Positions 34,305-43,233 of a DNA stretch of 64,000 nt are shown piece after piece. The notes beneath the pieces are model-generated. The model was not told the DNA's origin, did not search any database, and saw only the letters and a program-made list of their open reading frames with translations. The translations under genes and the position numbers were made by a program. The stretch is from Stappia sp. WLB 29 (GTDB lineage Bacteria > Pseudomonadota > Alphaproteobacteria > Rhizobiales > Stappiaceae), in NCBI RefSeq assembly GCF_023507705.1, contig NZ_JALBGD010000004.1:62001-126000 (forward strand). The letters run 5' to 3'. Numbering within the stretch: the first letter of the stretch is position 1; the number at the start of each line of letters is the position of its first letter.

Positions 34305-34823
34305 ATGCAATGGTTCTTCGCTGCCGAGCGCCGGGTAACCCGCGTCGCTCTAGAGCTGTCCATCGTCGCCCTGGCGGTGATCGTCGCTCTCACCTTCTAT
34401 CAGGTCGTGACGCGCTTCGTGTTCGGGCATCCTTCCGCATGGTCGGAAGTGGCGGCCCGCTCGGCGATGATGTGGATGGTCTTCCTCGGTCTCGCCGCCG
34501 CGTTCCGCCAGGGCGCGATGATCGCCGTCGATTTCCTGATCGACGTCGGGCCGAAGCCGCTGCGGCAGGTCCTGACCATCGTCATCGCGATCGCCTCGCT
34601 GACGTTTCTCGCCCTGCTGATCTGGTTCGGAACGGCCATGGCGTTCCGCGTTCAGCGGCAGAACCTTGCAGGCCTCGAAGTCAGCATCGCCTGGGTCTAT
34701 GCGGCCTTGCCGGCCGGTGCCTTGCTGGCCGTGCCCGGGGTCATCGCCCGCACCATCGTCAGCTTCACCGGCCAGGACGACGTGCGGTCCGGCGAACTGA
34801 AGGATGTGGAGGGCCAGATATGA
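34305..34823 (+). CDS. TRAP transporter small permease (DctQ)
   Basis: A 172-residue membrane protein with four helices, starting MQWFFAAERRVTRVALELS after GCAGGAG. LTFYQVVTRFVFGHPSAWSEVAARSAMMW is the DctQ family stretch. It joins the large permease, whose ATG overlaps its stop (ATGA). Confidence 0.92.
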   Translation: MQWFFAAERRVTRVALELSIVALAVIVALTFYQVVTRFVFGHPSAWSEVAARSAMMWMVFLGLAAAFRQGAMIAVDFLIDVGPKPLRQVLTIVIAIASLTFLALLIWFGTAMAFRVQRQNLAGLEVSIAWVYAALPAGALLAVPGVIARTIVSFTGQDDVRSGELKDVEGQI

Positions 34824-36097
34824 ACGCGGCTCTGGCCTTTTCGCTGCTGATTCTCTTTGCCGCCGCCGTTCCCATCGGCGTGTCGCTGGTCCTTGCCAGC
34901 GCCTTCGGCATCCAGTTCTTCTCGACCGTGCCGCTGCTGCTCGCCGTGCAGCGCATCTTCGCCAGCCTGGATTCTTTCCCGCTGCTGGCTGTTCCGCTGT
35001 TCATCCTGTCGGGCAACCTGATGGCGGCTGCGGGCATTTCCGAGCGGCTGGTGGAGCTGGCCAAGTCGATGGTCGGCGGCATCCAGGGCGGCCTTGCCTG
35101 CACCTGCGTCGTCACCTGTATGATCTTCGCCTCGGTCTCCGGCTCCTCGGTCGCCACGACCTTCGCGATCGGCGTCATTCTCATTCCGGCCATGGTGCGC
35201 CATGGCTATCCGGTCGGCACCGCCGCCGCCATCCAGGCCTCCTCGGCCGAGCTCGGCGTGCTGATCCCGCCGTCGATCCCGCTCATTCTCTACGGCGTTG
35301 CGACGGAAACCTCCATCGGCCAGCTGTTCCTGGCCGGCATCGGCCCGGGCATCCTGGTCGCTGCTGCGCTGTTCCTCTACCTGATCGTCCTGTGCCGCGT
35401 GAAGGGCTACGGCAAGATGGACGGCGACGGGCGCAAGCCATTCGTCGAGGCCGTGGTGCATGCGCTCTGGGCGCTGCTCATGCCGGTGATCGTGCTCGGG
35501 GGCATCTATGGCGGCATTTTCACGCCGACCGAGGCCTCGTCCATCGCCGTCGTCTACGCGCTGTTCGTCGGTCTCTTCGTCTATCGGTCGCTGACGCTCG
35601 CCAAGATCTACACGGCGTTGCGCACCTCGGCGATCTCCAGCACGGTGATCATGGTGATCATCGCCGGTGCAGGGCTGTTCTCCTTCCTCGTGACCCGCTC
35701 GGGCTTGCCGGCGATCATCGCGGAATGGGTGCAGCAGGTGTTCACCGACCGCATCAGCTTCCTGATGGCGGTGAACGTCTTCCTCTTCATCGTCGGCATG
35801 TTCGTCGAGACCTCGGCGGCCATCCTGGTGCTGGCGCCCCTGCTGGCGCCCATCGCCGTCGCCTACGGTGTCGATCCGGTGCATTTCGGCCTGATCATCG
35901 TGGTCAACCTGGCGCTCGGCATGTTCACGCCGCCGGTCGGCGTCAATCTCTTCGCCGCCTGTGCGGTGGCGAGGATATCCATCCAGAAGATCATTCCGGC
36001 CCTGGTGCCGATGGTGCTGGTGGTGATGGGCTGCGTGCTGCTGGTGACCTACGTGCCGTTCATCTCGCTCGGCCTTGTCGAGCTGTTCTACAGGTAG
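34820..36097 (+). CDS. TRAP transporter large permease (DctM)
   Basis: A 425-residue sodium-coupled DctM permease with about 12 membrane segments, starting MNAALAFSLLILFAAAVPIG. LFILSGNLMAAAGISERLVELAK, VSGSSVATTFAIGVI and IPPSIPLILYGVATETSIGQLFLAGIGPG are family signatures. ATGA overlap with dctQ. Full length. Confidence 0.95.
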   Translation: MNAALAFSLLILFAAAVPIGVSLVLASAFGIQFFSTVPLLLAVQRIFASLDSFPLLAVPLFILSGNLMAAAGISERLVELAKSMVGGIQGGLACTCVVTCMIFASVSGSSVATTFAIGVILIPAMVRHGYPVGTAAAIQASSAELGVLIPPSIPLILYGVATETSIGQLFLAGIGPGILVAAALFLYLIVLCRVKGYGKMDGDGRKPFVEAVVHALWALLMPVIVLGGIYGGIFTPTEASSIAVVYALFVGLFVYRSLTLAKIYTALRTSAISSTVIMVIIAGAGLFSFLVTRSGLPAIIAEWVQQVFTDRISFLMAVNVFLFIVGMFVETSAAILVLAPLLAPIAVAYGVDPVHFGLIIVVNLALGMFTPPVGVNLFAACAVARISIQKIIPALVPMVLVVMGCVLLVTYVPFISLGLVELFYR

Positions 36098-36128
36098 CGG
36101 TGGCGCTGCCTCTTTTCGGGAGACTGCA

Positions 36129-36878
36129 ATGAAACTGAAGGACAAGGTGGCCATCGTCACCGGTGCTGGCGGCGGCTATGGCGAGGGCATCGCCCATTAC
36201 TTCGCCGAGCAGGGCGCCAAGGTCGTCGTCGCCGACATTCGCGGCGATGCGGCGGAAAAGGTCGCCGGCGATATCGGCGCTGCCGCCGTGGCCTGCACCG
36301 CCGACGTCACCAGCAGCGAGTCCACCAAGGCGATGGTGCAGACCGCGCTCGACGCCTTCGGCAAGCTCGACATTCTCGTCAACAATGCCGGCACGACCCA
36401 CAAGAACCAGTCGATGCTGCTGGTCGACGAGGCGACCTTCGACAAGGTCTATGCGGTCAACGTCAAGTCGATCTACCACGCGGCGATCCACGCGGTGCCG
36501 GTGCTGGAAAAGAACGGCGGCGGCGTCATCATCAACATCGCCTCGACCGCCGGCGTGCGCCCGCGTCCGGGCCTGACCTGGTACAACGGCTCCAAGGGCG
36601 CTGCCATCGCCATCACCCGCTCGATGGCCGTGGAACTCGCCGACCGCAAGATCCGCGTGTGCGGCATCAACCCGGTGATGGGCGAGACGGGCCTGACCGG
36701 CCAGTTCCTGCCGGGCGACGACACGCCGGAGACCCGCGCCAAGATCATCGCCGGCATCCCGCTCGGCCGCATGTCGCGTCCGCTCGACATCGCCAAGGCC
36801 TGCGGCTTCCTCGCCTCCGACGAGGCCGAGTTCATCACCGGCGTGTTGCTGGAAGTCGACGGCGGCCGCTGCATCTAG
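36129..36878 (+). CDS. Short-chain dehydrogenase/reductase in the tetronate module
   Basis: A 249-residue classical SDR: Rossmann loop VTGAGGGYGEGIA (residues 10-22), NNAGTT near 86, catalytic Ser in IASTAGVRP and Tyr-Lys in YNGSKGA, C-terminus ITGVLLEVDGGRCI. Start at ATG 36129, 31 bases after the TRAP gene; the upstream in-frame stretch is a shadow. It probably oxidises one more sugar acid or a polyol feeding the DenD/LtnD pathway. Substrate unknown. Confidence 0.9.
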   Translation: MKLKDKVAIVTGAGGGYGEGIAHYFAEQGAKVVVADIRGDAAEKVAGDIGAAAVACTADVTSSESTKAMVQTALDAFGKLDILVNNAGTTHKNQSMLLVDEATFDKVYAVNVKSIYHAAIHAVPVLEKNGGGVIINIASTAGVRPRPGLTWYNGSKGAAIAITRSMAVELADRKIRVCGINPVMGETGLTGQFLPGDDTPETRAKIIAGIPLGRMSRPLDIAKACGFLASDEAEFITGVLLEVDGGRCI

Positions 36879-36989
36879 GCACCCATGAACGGCATCCGGC
36901 GCCGGCCCGCATCGGGTGGGGCGCCGGATGTCGCATTCGGTCCTGAACGGGCCGACCCCGGCCCCGCCGTCCGCAAGGAGAGAGTGACA

Positions 36990-37973
36990 ATGACGACCTG
37001 CCTCATCATCGGTGGCGGCGGCATGCTCGGCCAGGGGCTGGCCGGGGCGCTGACCGCGCGGGGAACCCTCGCCGGCGCTGCCCTTTCGCACCTGACCCTT
37101 TTCGATGTCGTTCCGGCTAGAGCGCCGGAGGGCGGCATTCCCGTGTCGGTCGAGACCGGCGACCTGTGCGCGCCCGGCGAGGCGGAACGCCTCGTCTCCG
37201 CCCGCCCCGACGTCATCTACCACCTGGCCGCGATCGTCTCCGGCGAGGCGGAGCGCGATTTCGAGAAGGGCTACCGGATCAATCTCGACGGCACCCGCAA
37301 CCTGTTCGAGGCGATCCGCGCCGAGAACGGGCGCTCGGGCTACTGTCCCCGCGTCGTGTTCACCTCGTCGCTCGCGGTGTTCGGCATTCCGCTGCCCGAT
37401 GTCATCGGCGACGACTACGTCGTAACCCCGCTGTCGAGCTACGGCACCCAGAAGGCCATCGGTGAGTTGCTGCTCGCCGACTACAGCCGCCGCGGCTTCT
37501 TCGACGGCATCGGCCTGCGCCTTCCGACCATCGTCATCCGGCCGGGCAAGCCCAATGCGGCGGCCTCCGGTTTCTTCTCCTCCATCCTGCGCGAGCCGCT
37601 CGCCGGCAAGGAAGCCGTGCTGCCGGTCGGCACCGACGTGCGCCACTGGCTGGCCAGCCCGCGCGCGGCCGTCGGCTATCTCGTTCATGCCGGCGATCTC
37701 GACACCGCCGCCATGGGCGGGCGTCGCAACATCACGCTGCCCGGCGTCTCCGTGACCGTCGGCGAGCAGATCGAGGCGCTGCGCAAGGTGGCAGGCGACG
37801 AGGCGGTCGCCCTGATCCGCCACCAGACCGATCCCGCCATCGAGGCGATCATCTCCACCTGGCCGAAGGCCTTCGACACGCGCCGTGCGCTCGACCTCGG
37901 CTTTGCCGGCGATGCCTCCATCGACGCCATCATCACCGCCTATCTCGAGGACCACGCGGGAGCTGCCGCATGA
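36990..37973 (+). CDS. denD: D-erythronate dehydrogenase (DenD)
   Basis: A 327-residue NAD-dependent extended-SDR/epimerase family protein. CLIIGGGGMLGQGLAGAL opens the Rossmann fold, YHLAAIVSGEAERDFEKGY follows, and the catalytic Tyr-Lys is in SSYGTQKAIGELL. RLPTIVIRPGKPNAAASGFF and SSLAVFG are typical of DenD, which oxidises D-erythronate to 2-oxo-tetronate. Start at MTTCLIIGG after AAGGAGAGAG; the upstream ATG at 36885 gives an unrelated low-complexity tail. Overlaps ltnD by ATGA. The presence of OtnI, OtnK and OtnC downstream supports the call strongly. Confidence 0.87.
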   Translation: MTTCLIIGGGGMLGQGLAGALTARGTLAGAALSHLTLFDVVPARAPEGGIPVSVETGDLCAPGEAERLVSARPDVIYHLAAIVSGEAERDFEKGYRINLDGTRNLFEAIRAENGRSGYCPRVVFTSSLAVFGIPLPDVIGDDYVVTPLSSYGTQKAIGELLLADYSRRGFFDGIGLRLPTIVIRPGKPNAAASGFFSSILREPLAGKEAVLPVGTDVRHWLASPRAAVGYLVHAGDLDTAAMGGRRNITLPGVSVTVGEQIEALRKVAGDEAVALIRHQTDPAIEAIISTWPKAFDTRRALDLGFAGDASIDAIITAYLEDHAGAAA

Positions 37974-38914
37974 GCGAGACCGGTCCGCTCGTCGTCATCG
38001 GCCTCGGCGCCATGGGCCTAGGCATGGCGCGCTCGCTGCTGCGCGCCGGCCTTGCCGTCACCGGCATCGACCGGGAGCCGTCCGCCATGGCTGCCTTCGA
38101 GGCGGATGGTGGACGCATCGCCATCGATCGTGCTGCCCGCGACGCGGCGCTTCGCGAGGCCTCTGCCGTCGTTCTCGTCGTCGTCAATGCGGCCCAGACC
38201 GAGGCCGTGCTCTTCGGCGAGGATGGCATCGCGCCGCATCTCGCCCCCGGCACCGTGGTCGTCTCCTGCGCCACCTTCGCCCCCGAACATGCCGTGCGCT
38301 TCGAGGCGAAGCTTGCCGAAACCGGCCTGCTCTATCTCGACGCGCCGATCTCCGGCGGCGCGGTCCGTGCCGCCGAGGGACGCCTGTCGATCATGGCCTC
38401 CGGCACGGCGGATGCCTTCGCTGCCGCCCGGCCCGCGCTCGATGCGATGGCCGAGACGGTGTTCGAGCTCGGCGACCGCGCCGGTCCCGGTTCGGCCATG
38501 AAGGTGGTCAACCAGTTGCTTGCCGGCGTCCACATCGCCGCCACCGCCGAGGCGCTGACTTTCGGCGTCGGCCAGGGCATCGAGGTGGCGCGCATGGTGG
38601 AGGTAATCTCCCGCTGCGCCGGCTCGTCCTGGATGTTCGAGAACCGCGGGCCTTTCATCGCCGACGGCGACTATCGTCCGCATTCGGCAGTCGATATCTT
38701 CGTCAAGGATCTCGGCATCGTCGCCGAGGCGGCCTCCGCCGGCGGGCTCTCCGTGCCGCTGACCGAAACGGCACTCGCCCGATTCCGCGCCGCCCATGAC
38801 GCCGGCTTTGGGCGGGAGGGCGACGTAGCGGTCGCCAAGATCTATGCCCGCGAGGGCAACGTCGCCCTGCCGGGCGTTCCGGCATCGGGCGGGACTTCCA
38901 GCGACAAGGATTGA
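37970..38914 (+). CDS. ltnD: L-threonate dehydrogenase (LtnD)
   Basis: A 314-residue beta-hydroxyacid dehydrogenase. N-terminal VVIGLGAMGLGMARSLL (cofactor), DAPISGGAVRAAEGRLS (substrate), GSAMKVVNQLLAG with the catalytic Lys, and the C-terminal DIFVKDLGIVAEAA. LtnD converts L-threonate to 2-oxo-tetronate, the substrate of OtnI. It sits between denD and otnK with ATGA coupling on the 5' side and two bases to the next ATG. Confidence 0.87.
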   Translation: MSETGPLVVIGLGAMGLGMARSLLRAGLAVTGIDREPSAMAAFEADGGRIAIDRAARDAALREASAVVLVVVNAAQTEAVLFGEDGIAPHLAPGTVVVSCATFAPEHAVRFEAKLAETGLLYLDAPISGGAVRAAEGRLSIMASGTADAFAAARPALDAMAETVFELGDRAGPGSAMKVVNQLLAGVHIAATAEALTFGVGQGIEVARMVEVISRCAGSSWMFENRGPFIADGDYRPHSAVDIFVKDLGIVAEAASAGGLSVPLTETALARFRAAHDAGFGREGDVAVAKIYAREGNVALPGVPASGGTSSDKD

Positions 38915-38916
38915 CC

Positions 38917-40179
38917 ATGCTGCTCGGCTGCATCGGCGATGATTTCACCGGCTCCTCGGATCTGGCCAACACGCTGGTCAAGGGCGGGATGGCGGTCACC
39001 CAGTATTGCGGCCTGCCGGAAGGCCCGGCCGCGCCCGGCGTCGAGGCCGGCGTCGTCGCGCTGAAGACCCGCAGCGTGCCGGTGGCCGAGGCGGTCGAAC
39101 AGTCGCTGGCGGCGCTCGACTGGCTGCTGGCGCAGGGCTGCCGGCAGATCTTCTTCAAATATTGCTCGACCTTCGATTCGACGCCGCAAGGCAATATCGG
39201 CCCGGTGATCGATGCGCTGATGGACCGGCTTGGCGCGAAGACCGCTATCGTCTGCCCGGCCTTTCCCGGTACGGGCCGCACGCTCTACCAGGGACACCTT
39301 TTCGTCGGCGACCGGCTGCTCAGCGAGTCCGGCATGCAGGATCATCCGCTGACGCCGATGACCGATCCGGACATCCGCCGCTGGCTCTCGCTGCAGACGC
39401 CGCGCAAGGTCGGTCATGTCGCCTATGCCGAGGTCGCCAAGGGTGCCGAAGCCATCGCCGCCGCCCTTGCCCGCGAGCTTGCGGCCGGCGCCGGCCCGGT
39501 GGTCGTCGATGCGATCGCGGATGCGGATCTCCACGCCATCGGCGCGGCGGCGGAAGACTTGGTGCTGATCACCGGCGGCTCCGGCGTTGCGCTCGGCCTG
39601 CCGGAGAACTTCCGCCGTGCGGGAGAGCTTGCCGGCGGGAGCGACAGCTTTGTCGGGGTCGACGGGCCGGGCGTCGTGCTGTCGGGCTCCTGCTCTCGCG
39701 CGACCCGGGCGCAGGTGGCGCGCTACAAGGCGAACCACCCCTCGCTGGAAGTGACTGCCGACGATGTCATGTCCGGCAAGACCACCGTCGCGACCTTGCG
39801 CGCGTTCGTGCTGGAGAACCAGGACGCGGCGCCGCTGGTCTATTCTTCGGCCGATCCGGAAGAGGTGCGGCGCGCCCAGGGCGTCTATGGAACGGAGACG
39901 CTGGCGGGCGCCATCGAAACCCTGTTCGCCGATCTTGCCGGCGAGCTCGCAAGGTCCGGCATCCGCCGCATCGTGTCGGCTGGCGGCGAGACCTCGGGCG
40001 CGGTGGTGCGCGGGCTCGGCTGCGAGGCGCTGCGCATCGGGCCGGAGATCGATCCGGGCGTGCCGGCCCTGCGCGTCGAAGAGGCCGAACTGGCGCTGGC
40101 GCTGAAATCCGGCAATTTCGGCGGCGAGGACTTCTTCGAGCGCGCGCTGGCGATCTTGTCCGAAAAGGGGGCGGTATGA
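38917..40179 (+). CDS. otnK: 3-oxo-tetronate kinase (OtnK), DUF1537 family
   Basis: A 420-residue DUF1537 kinase starting MLLGCIGDDFTGSSDLANTL (GDDFTGS at residues 7-13); I use ATG 38917, preceded by AAGGA, rather than a TTG two codons earlier. KYCSTFDSTPQGNIGPV binds substrate, and VSAGGETSGAVVRGLG is the C-terminal ATP-site glycine region. It phosphorylates 3-oxo-tetronate at C4. It is a paralogue of the kinase at 25162, so the window holds two DUF1537 kinases with separate pathway partners. Confidence 0.9.
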   Translation: MLLGCIGDDFTGSSDLANTLVKGGMAVTQYCGLPEGPAAPGVEAGVVALKTRSVPVAEAVEQSLAALDWLLAQGCRQIFFKYCSTFDSTPQGNIGPVIDALMDRLGAKTAIVCPAFPGTGRTLYQGHLFVGDRLLSESGMQDHPLTPMTDPDIRRWLSLQTPRKVGHVAYAEVAKGAEAIAAALARELAAGAGPVVVDAIADADLHAIGAAAEDLVLITGGSGVALGLPENFRRAGELAGGSDSFVGVDGPGVVLSGSCSRATRAQVARYKANHPSLEVTADDVMSGKTTVATLRAFVLENQDAAPLVYSSADPEEVRRAQGVYGTETLAGAIETLFADLAGELARSGIRRIVSAGGETSGAVVRGLGCEALRIGPEIDPGVPALRVEEAELALALKSGNFGGEDFFERALAILSEKGAV

Positions 40180-40826
40180 GCGAGGAAGCGCGGCTGCGCG
40201 AGCTTCTGTGCACGCTCGCCCGCTCCATGTTCGACCGCGGCCTGACGGGCGGCGCCTCGGGAAACGTCTCGCTGCGCCTCTCCGACGGCGGGTTGCTGGT
40301 CACGCCCACCGGCACCTCGCTCGGTCGCCTCGATCCCGGCCGCCTGTCGCGCTTCGATGCGCAGGGTCGGCATGTCGATGGCGACGCGCCGACCAAGGAA
40401 ATGCCGCTGCATTCCGCGTTCTATGAAACGCGCGGCGCCAAGGCCGGGGCCATCGTCCACCTGCATTCCAGTCATTCGGTCGCCCTGTCGATGCTGCCGG
40501 AGGTCGATCCGGACAATGTGCTGCCGCCGCTCACGCCCTATTCGATCATGCGGCTCGGCAAGGTGAAGCTGCTGCCCTTCTTCCGTCCGGGCGATGCCGC
40601 CATGGGCGATGCGATCCGCGGGCTTGCCGGTCGTCGCAGCGCCGTGTTGCTGGCCAATCACGGTCCGGTGGTGGCGGCCAAGGATCTTGAGGCGGCCGTC
40701 TATGCCATGGAAGAGCTGGAGGAGACCGCCCGTCTCGCCCTCTTGCTGCGCGGGATGAACCCGCGTCTCCTGAGCGAGGGCGAGATCCGCTCGATTGTCG
40801 ATCACTTCGATGTGGAATGGGACTGA
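40176..40826 (+). CDS. otnC: 3-oxo-tetronate 4-phosphate decarboxylase (OtnC), class II aldolase fold
   Basis: A 216-residue class II aldolase/adducin-fold enzyme: GLTGGASGNVSLRL (phosphate site), TPTGTSLGRL, the zinc site HLHSSHSVALS and ANHGPVVAAKDLEAAVYAMEELEETA. It decarboxylates 3-oxo-tetronate 4-phosphate to dihydroxyacetone phosphate. ATGA overlap with otnK; six bases to otnI. Confidence 0.9.
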   Translation: MSEEARLRELLCTLARSMFDRGLTGGASGNVSLRLSDGGLLVTPTGTSLGRLDPGRLSRFDAQGRHVDGDAPTKEMPLHSAFYETRGAKAGAIVHLHSSHSVALSMLPEVDPDNVLPPLTPYSIMRLGKVKLLPFFRPGDAAMGDAIRGLAGRRSAVLLANHGPVVAAKDLEAAVYAMEELEETARLALLLRGMNPRLLSEGEIRSIVDHFDVEWD

Positions 40827-40832
40827 GGCGCG

Positions 40833-41621
40833 ATGATCGTGAACAAGACCTCCCTGCCGCTTTCGGCCAATCTCGGCTTCCTGTGGACGGATCTTGCGCT
40901 GCCGCAAGCCGTGCATGCGGCGGCCGCCGCCGGTTTCGGCGCGGTCGAGCTGCACTGGCCCTACGAGGTGCCGGCGGCCGAGCTTGCCGCCGCCCTCAAA
41001 GAGACCGGCCTGCCGGTGCTCGGGCTCAACACGGTGCGCGGCGATGTGGCGAAGGGCGAGTTCGGGCTCGCCGCTCTTGCCGGGCGCGAGGACGAGGCGC
41101 TTGCCGCCTTCACGCAGGCGCTCGACTACGCGGCGGCCATCGGCGCGGGCAATATCCATGTCATGGCCGGAAAGGCGGATGGGGAGGCCGCGCGCCGCAC
41201 CTTTGTCGCCAATCTTCGCCGCTTCCGCGATCTCGCCGCGCCCAGGGGCGTGAGCCTGCTGCTGGAGCCGATCAACACCCGGGACGTGCCGGGCTACTTC
41301 CTGTCGGACTGCGAGAGCGCCGCTTCGATCATTGCGGAGTGCGGTGGCGAGGGCATCCGCATCATGTATGACTGCTATCACATGCAGATCATGCGCGGCG
41401 ACCTGCTGCGCCAGGCCGAACGCTGGATGGACCTGATCGGCCACATCCAGTTCGCCGCCGTCCCCGACCGGGGCGAGCCGGGCCGGGGCGAGGTCGACTA
41501 TGGCTGGCTGCTGCCGTCCCTGCGCGATGCCGGCTATCGCGGCCATTTCGGCGCGGAATACCGGCCGCGCGGCACGACCGGTGAGGGTCTCGGCTGGATG
41601 AAGGCTATCGCGGGCGCTTGA
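40833..41621 (+). CDS. otnI: 2-oxo-tetronate isomerase (OtnI), hydroxypyruvate-isomerase-like
   Basis: A 262-residue TIM-barrel isomerase. It has SANLGFLWTDLALPQAV, VELHWPY, the catalytic Glu in LLEPINTRDVPGYFLSD, YDCYHMQIMRGDL and the second Glu in FGAEYRPRG. This is the Hyi/OtnI family; with DenD, LtnD, OtnK and OtnC beside it the OtnI role (2-oxo- to 3-oxo-tetronate) is clear. Last gene of the operon. Confidence 0.9.
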   Translation: MIVNKTSLPLSANLGFLWTDLALPQAVHAAAAAGFGAVELHWPYEVPAAELAAALKETGLPVLGLNTVRGDVAKGEFGLAALAGREDEALAAFTQALDYAAAIGAGNIHVMAGKADGEAARRTFVANLRRFRDLAAPRGVSLLLEPINTRDVPGYFLSDCESAASIIAECGGEGIRIMYDCYHMQIMRGDLLRQAERWMDLIGHIQFAAVPDRGEPGRGEVDYGWLLPSLRDAGYRGHFGAEYRPRGTTGEGLGWMKAIAGA

Positions 41622-41637
41622 GGCGCTTGCGTATCCC

Positions 41638-42477
41638 TCAGCCGAGCTCCAGCGTCGTCGTCGCCAGTGTGCGAGCCGGATCGCCGCCCGGCACCCCGTT
41701 GCGGTACATGCGCGCGGTAGCGAACCCTTGCGTGAAGCCGGCCTGATCCAGCCATTCACCGAAGCCGTGCCCCGTGCCGGGCACGTCGAGATGCAGCTCC
41801 TCGCCGCCCGTCGCTTCGCCGAGGGCGGCAAGAAGGGCCGTCCCGTCCGCCAGCGTGTCGGCGAAGAGCGGCCCGATCTTCCACCCCTGAAGGCATTTTC
41901 GCGCGGTGCCGTAGCCGACGACGCGCCCGTCCCGCAGGGCCATGCGCGCGATGCGCGGGCCGGAAACCCAGGCGGAGAGGAAAGCCTCGCGTGGGGCCGG
42001 GAAGACAGCCGCATCGTAGGCGGAAAGACCGGCGTTGTCGGGGTCGGCCGGGACGATGCGGATGCCGGCCGGCGGGGTCGTCTCCGGCGCGTGTCCCGAA
42101 AAGCGCAAGGTGCGATAGGCGACGGCAAAACCCATGCGGCGGTAGTTGTCTTCCTGCGCCGGCACGCCGTCGAGGCCGATGCAGCGCTCGCCGAGCCTCG
42201 CCATGCCGGCATCCCAGACCTGGCGCCCCAGCCCCTTGCCGCGCAGGTCCGGCCGGCAGATGTAGAGCCCGATGAAGCCGAAGCTTGGCCCATAGGCGAC
42301 GGCGGAAATGCCAGCCGCCATTTCGGTGCCGAGGAAGAGCCCCAGAAAGCCGCCGGGGTCGGCGGCATGGAAGGCCGGGGCATCGTCAAGGCCGGGATTC
42401 CAGCCTTCGCCGGCAGCCCAGTCGATCAGGAGAGGCAGTTCATCGGGGGCAAGGGCGCGCAGTGTCGGTTCGGTCAT
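41638..42477 (-). CDS. GNAT-family N-acetyltransferase with YitH-type C-terminal domain
   Basis: A 279-residue GNAT protein. The acetyl-CoA loop RGKGLGRQVWDAG is near residue 80, and VAYRTLRFSGHAP begins a C-terminal second domain of the YitH/HopZ-like type. The start codon overlaps the upstream racemase stop (ATGA), so it is the last gene of the minus-strand ABC operon. Acceptor substrate unknown. Confidence 0.85.
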   Translation of the reverse strand: MTEPTLRALAPDELPLLIDWAAGEGWNPGLDDAPAFHAADPGGFLGLFLGTEMAAGISAVAYGPSFGFIGLYICRPDLRGKGLGRQVWDAGMARLGERCIGLDGVPAQEDNYRRMGFAVAYRTLRFSGHAPETTPPAGIRIVPADPDNAGLSAYDAAVFPAPREAFLSAWVSGPRIARMALRDGRVVGYGTARKCLQGWKIGPLFADTLADGTALLAALGEATGGEELHLDVPGTGHGFGEWLDQAGFTQGFATARMYRNGVPGGDPARTLATTTLELG

Positions 42478-43220
42478 TCGGTCCCTGCCGGCATCGGAGC
42501 GAAGGAGGCCATGGCGCCGCTGTAGCGCTTGGGCGAGGGAGCAGCATAGGCGCCGCGCTTGGAGGTGAACAGCCCGAGCGCGGCAAGCGCCTCCGCCTGT
42601 TTCACCGCGGCGCTCACGCCGTCGATCACCGGCACGCCGAACTCGTCGGACAGGCGACGCGCAAGATCGGCCATGCCGGCGCAGCCGAGCACGATCGCCT
42701 CCGCGTGGTCGCAGGCGAGCGCCGCCCGGATCTCGCTCCGCAGCAACTCGCCGGATCCGGATGTCGGATCCTCCAGCGACAGCACGGGCATGCCGGCGGC
42801 CCGCACCTTCGCCCGGCCCGTCATGCCGTAGCGCGCAACGAGATCCTCGACCGGCACGCGCGCGGCCTCGGCCGTCGTCACCACGGTGAAGCGGCGGGCG
42901 ACGAAGGCGGCGAGCGACAGCGCCGCCTCGCAGATGCCGAGCACGGGAATGCGCGCCATCGCCCGTGCCGCATCCAGCCCGGTATCGTCGAAACAGGCGA
43001 TCACCGCCGCCCTTGCGCCACCCTGCTCGCCCTCGCGGATTTCCGCCAGCAGGCCCGGTACGGACAGGGCCTCGTCGTAATAGCCCTCGATGGAGGCGGG
43101 CCCGGCCTGCGAGGTCGCAGCGATGATGCGCGTGCCGGGCGCCACGACGGCCTTTGCTGCGGCCTCGATGGTGCGGGTCATCGAGGCCGTGCTGTTCGGG
43201 TTGACGATCAGGAGGTCCAT
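42474..43220 (-). CDS. Asp/Glu/hydantoin racemase family protein
   Basis: A 248-residue cofactor-independent racemase-like protein. It starts LLIVNPNSTASMTRTIEA, the hydantoin-racemase N-terminus. The two catalytic cysteines are in VIACFDDTG (about residue 78) and IVLGCAGMADL (about 183). Encoded directly after the ABC permeases, so the transporter probably imports a hydantoin, allantoin-like or D/L-amino-acid compound that is racemised here. Ribosome site GGAGG near the ATG. Confidence 0.88.
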   Translation of the reverse strand: MDLLIVNPNSTASMTRTIEAAAKAVVAPGTRIIAATSQAGPASIEGYYDEALSVPGLLAEIREGEQGGARAAVIACFDDTGLDAARAMARIPVLGICEAALSLAAFVARRFTVVTTAEAARVPVEDLVARYGMTGRAKVRAAGMPVLSLEDPTSGSGELLRSEIRAALACDHAEAIVLGCAGMADLARRLSDEFGVPVIDGVSAAVKQAEALAALGLFTSKRGAYAAPSPKRYSGAMASFAPMPAGTE

Positions 43221-43233
43221 TGTCAGCCGTCCG

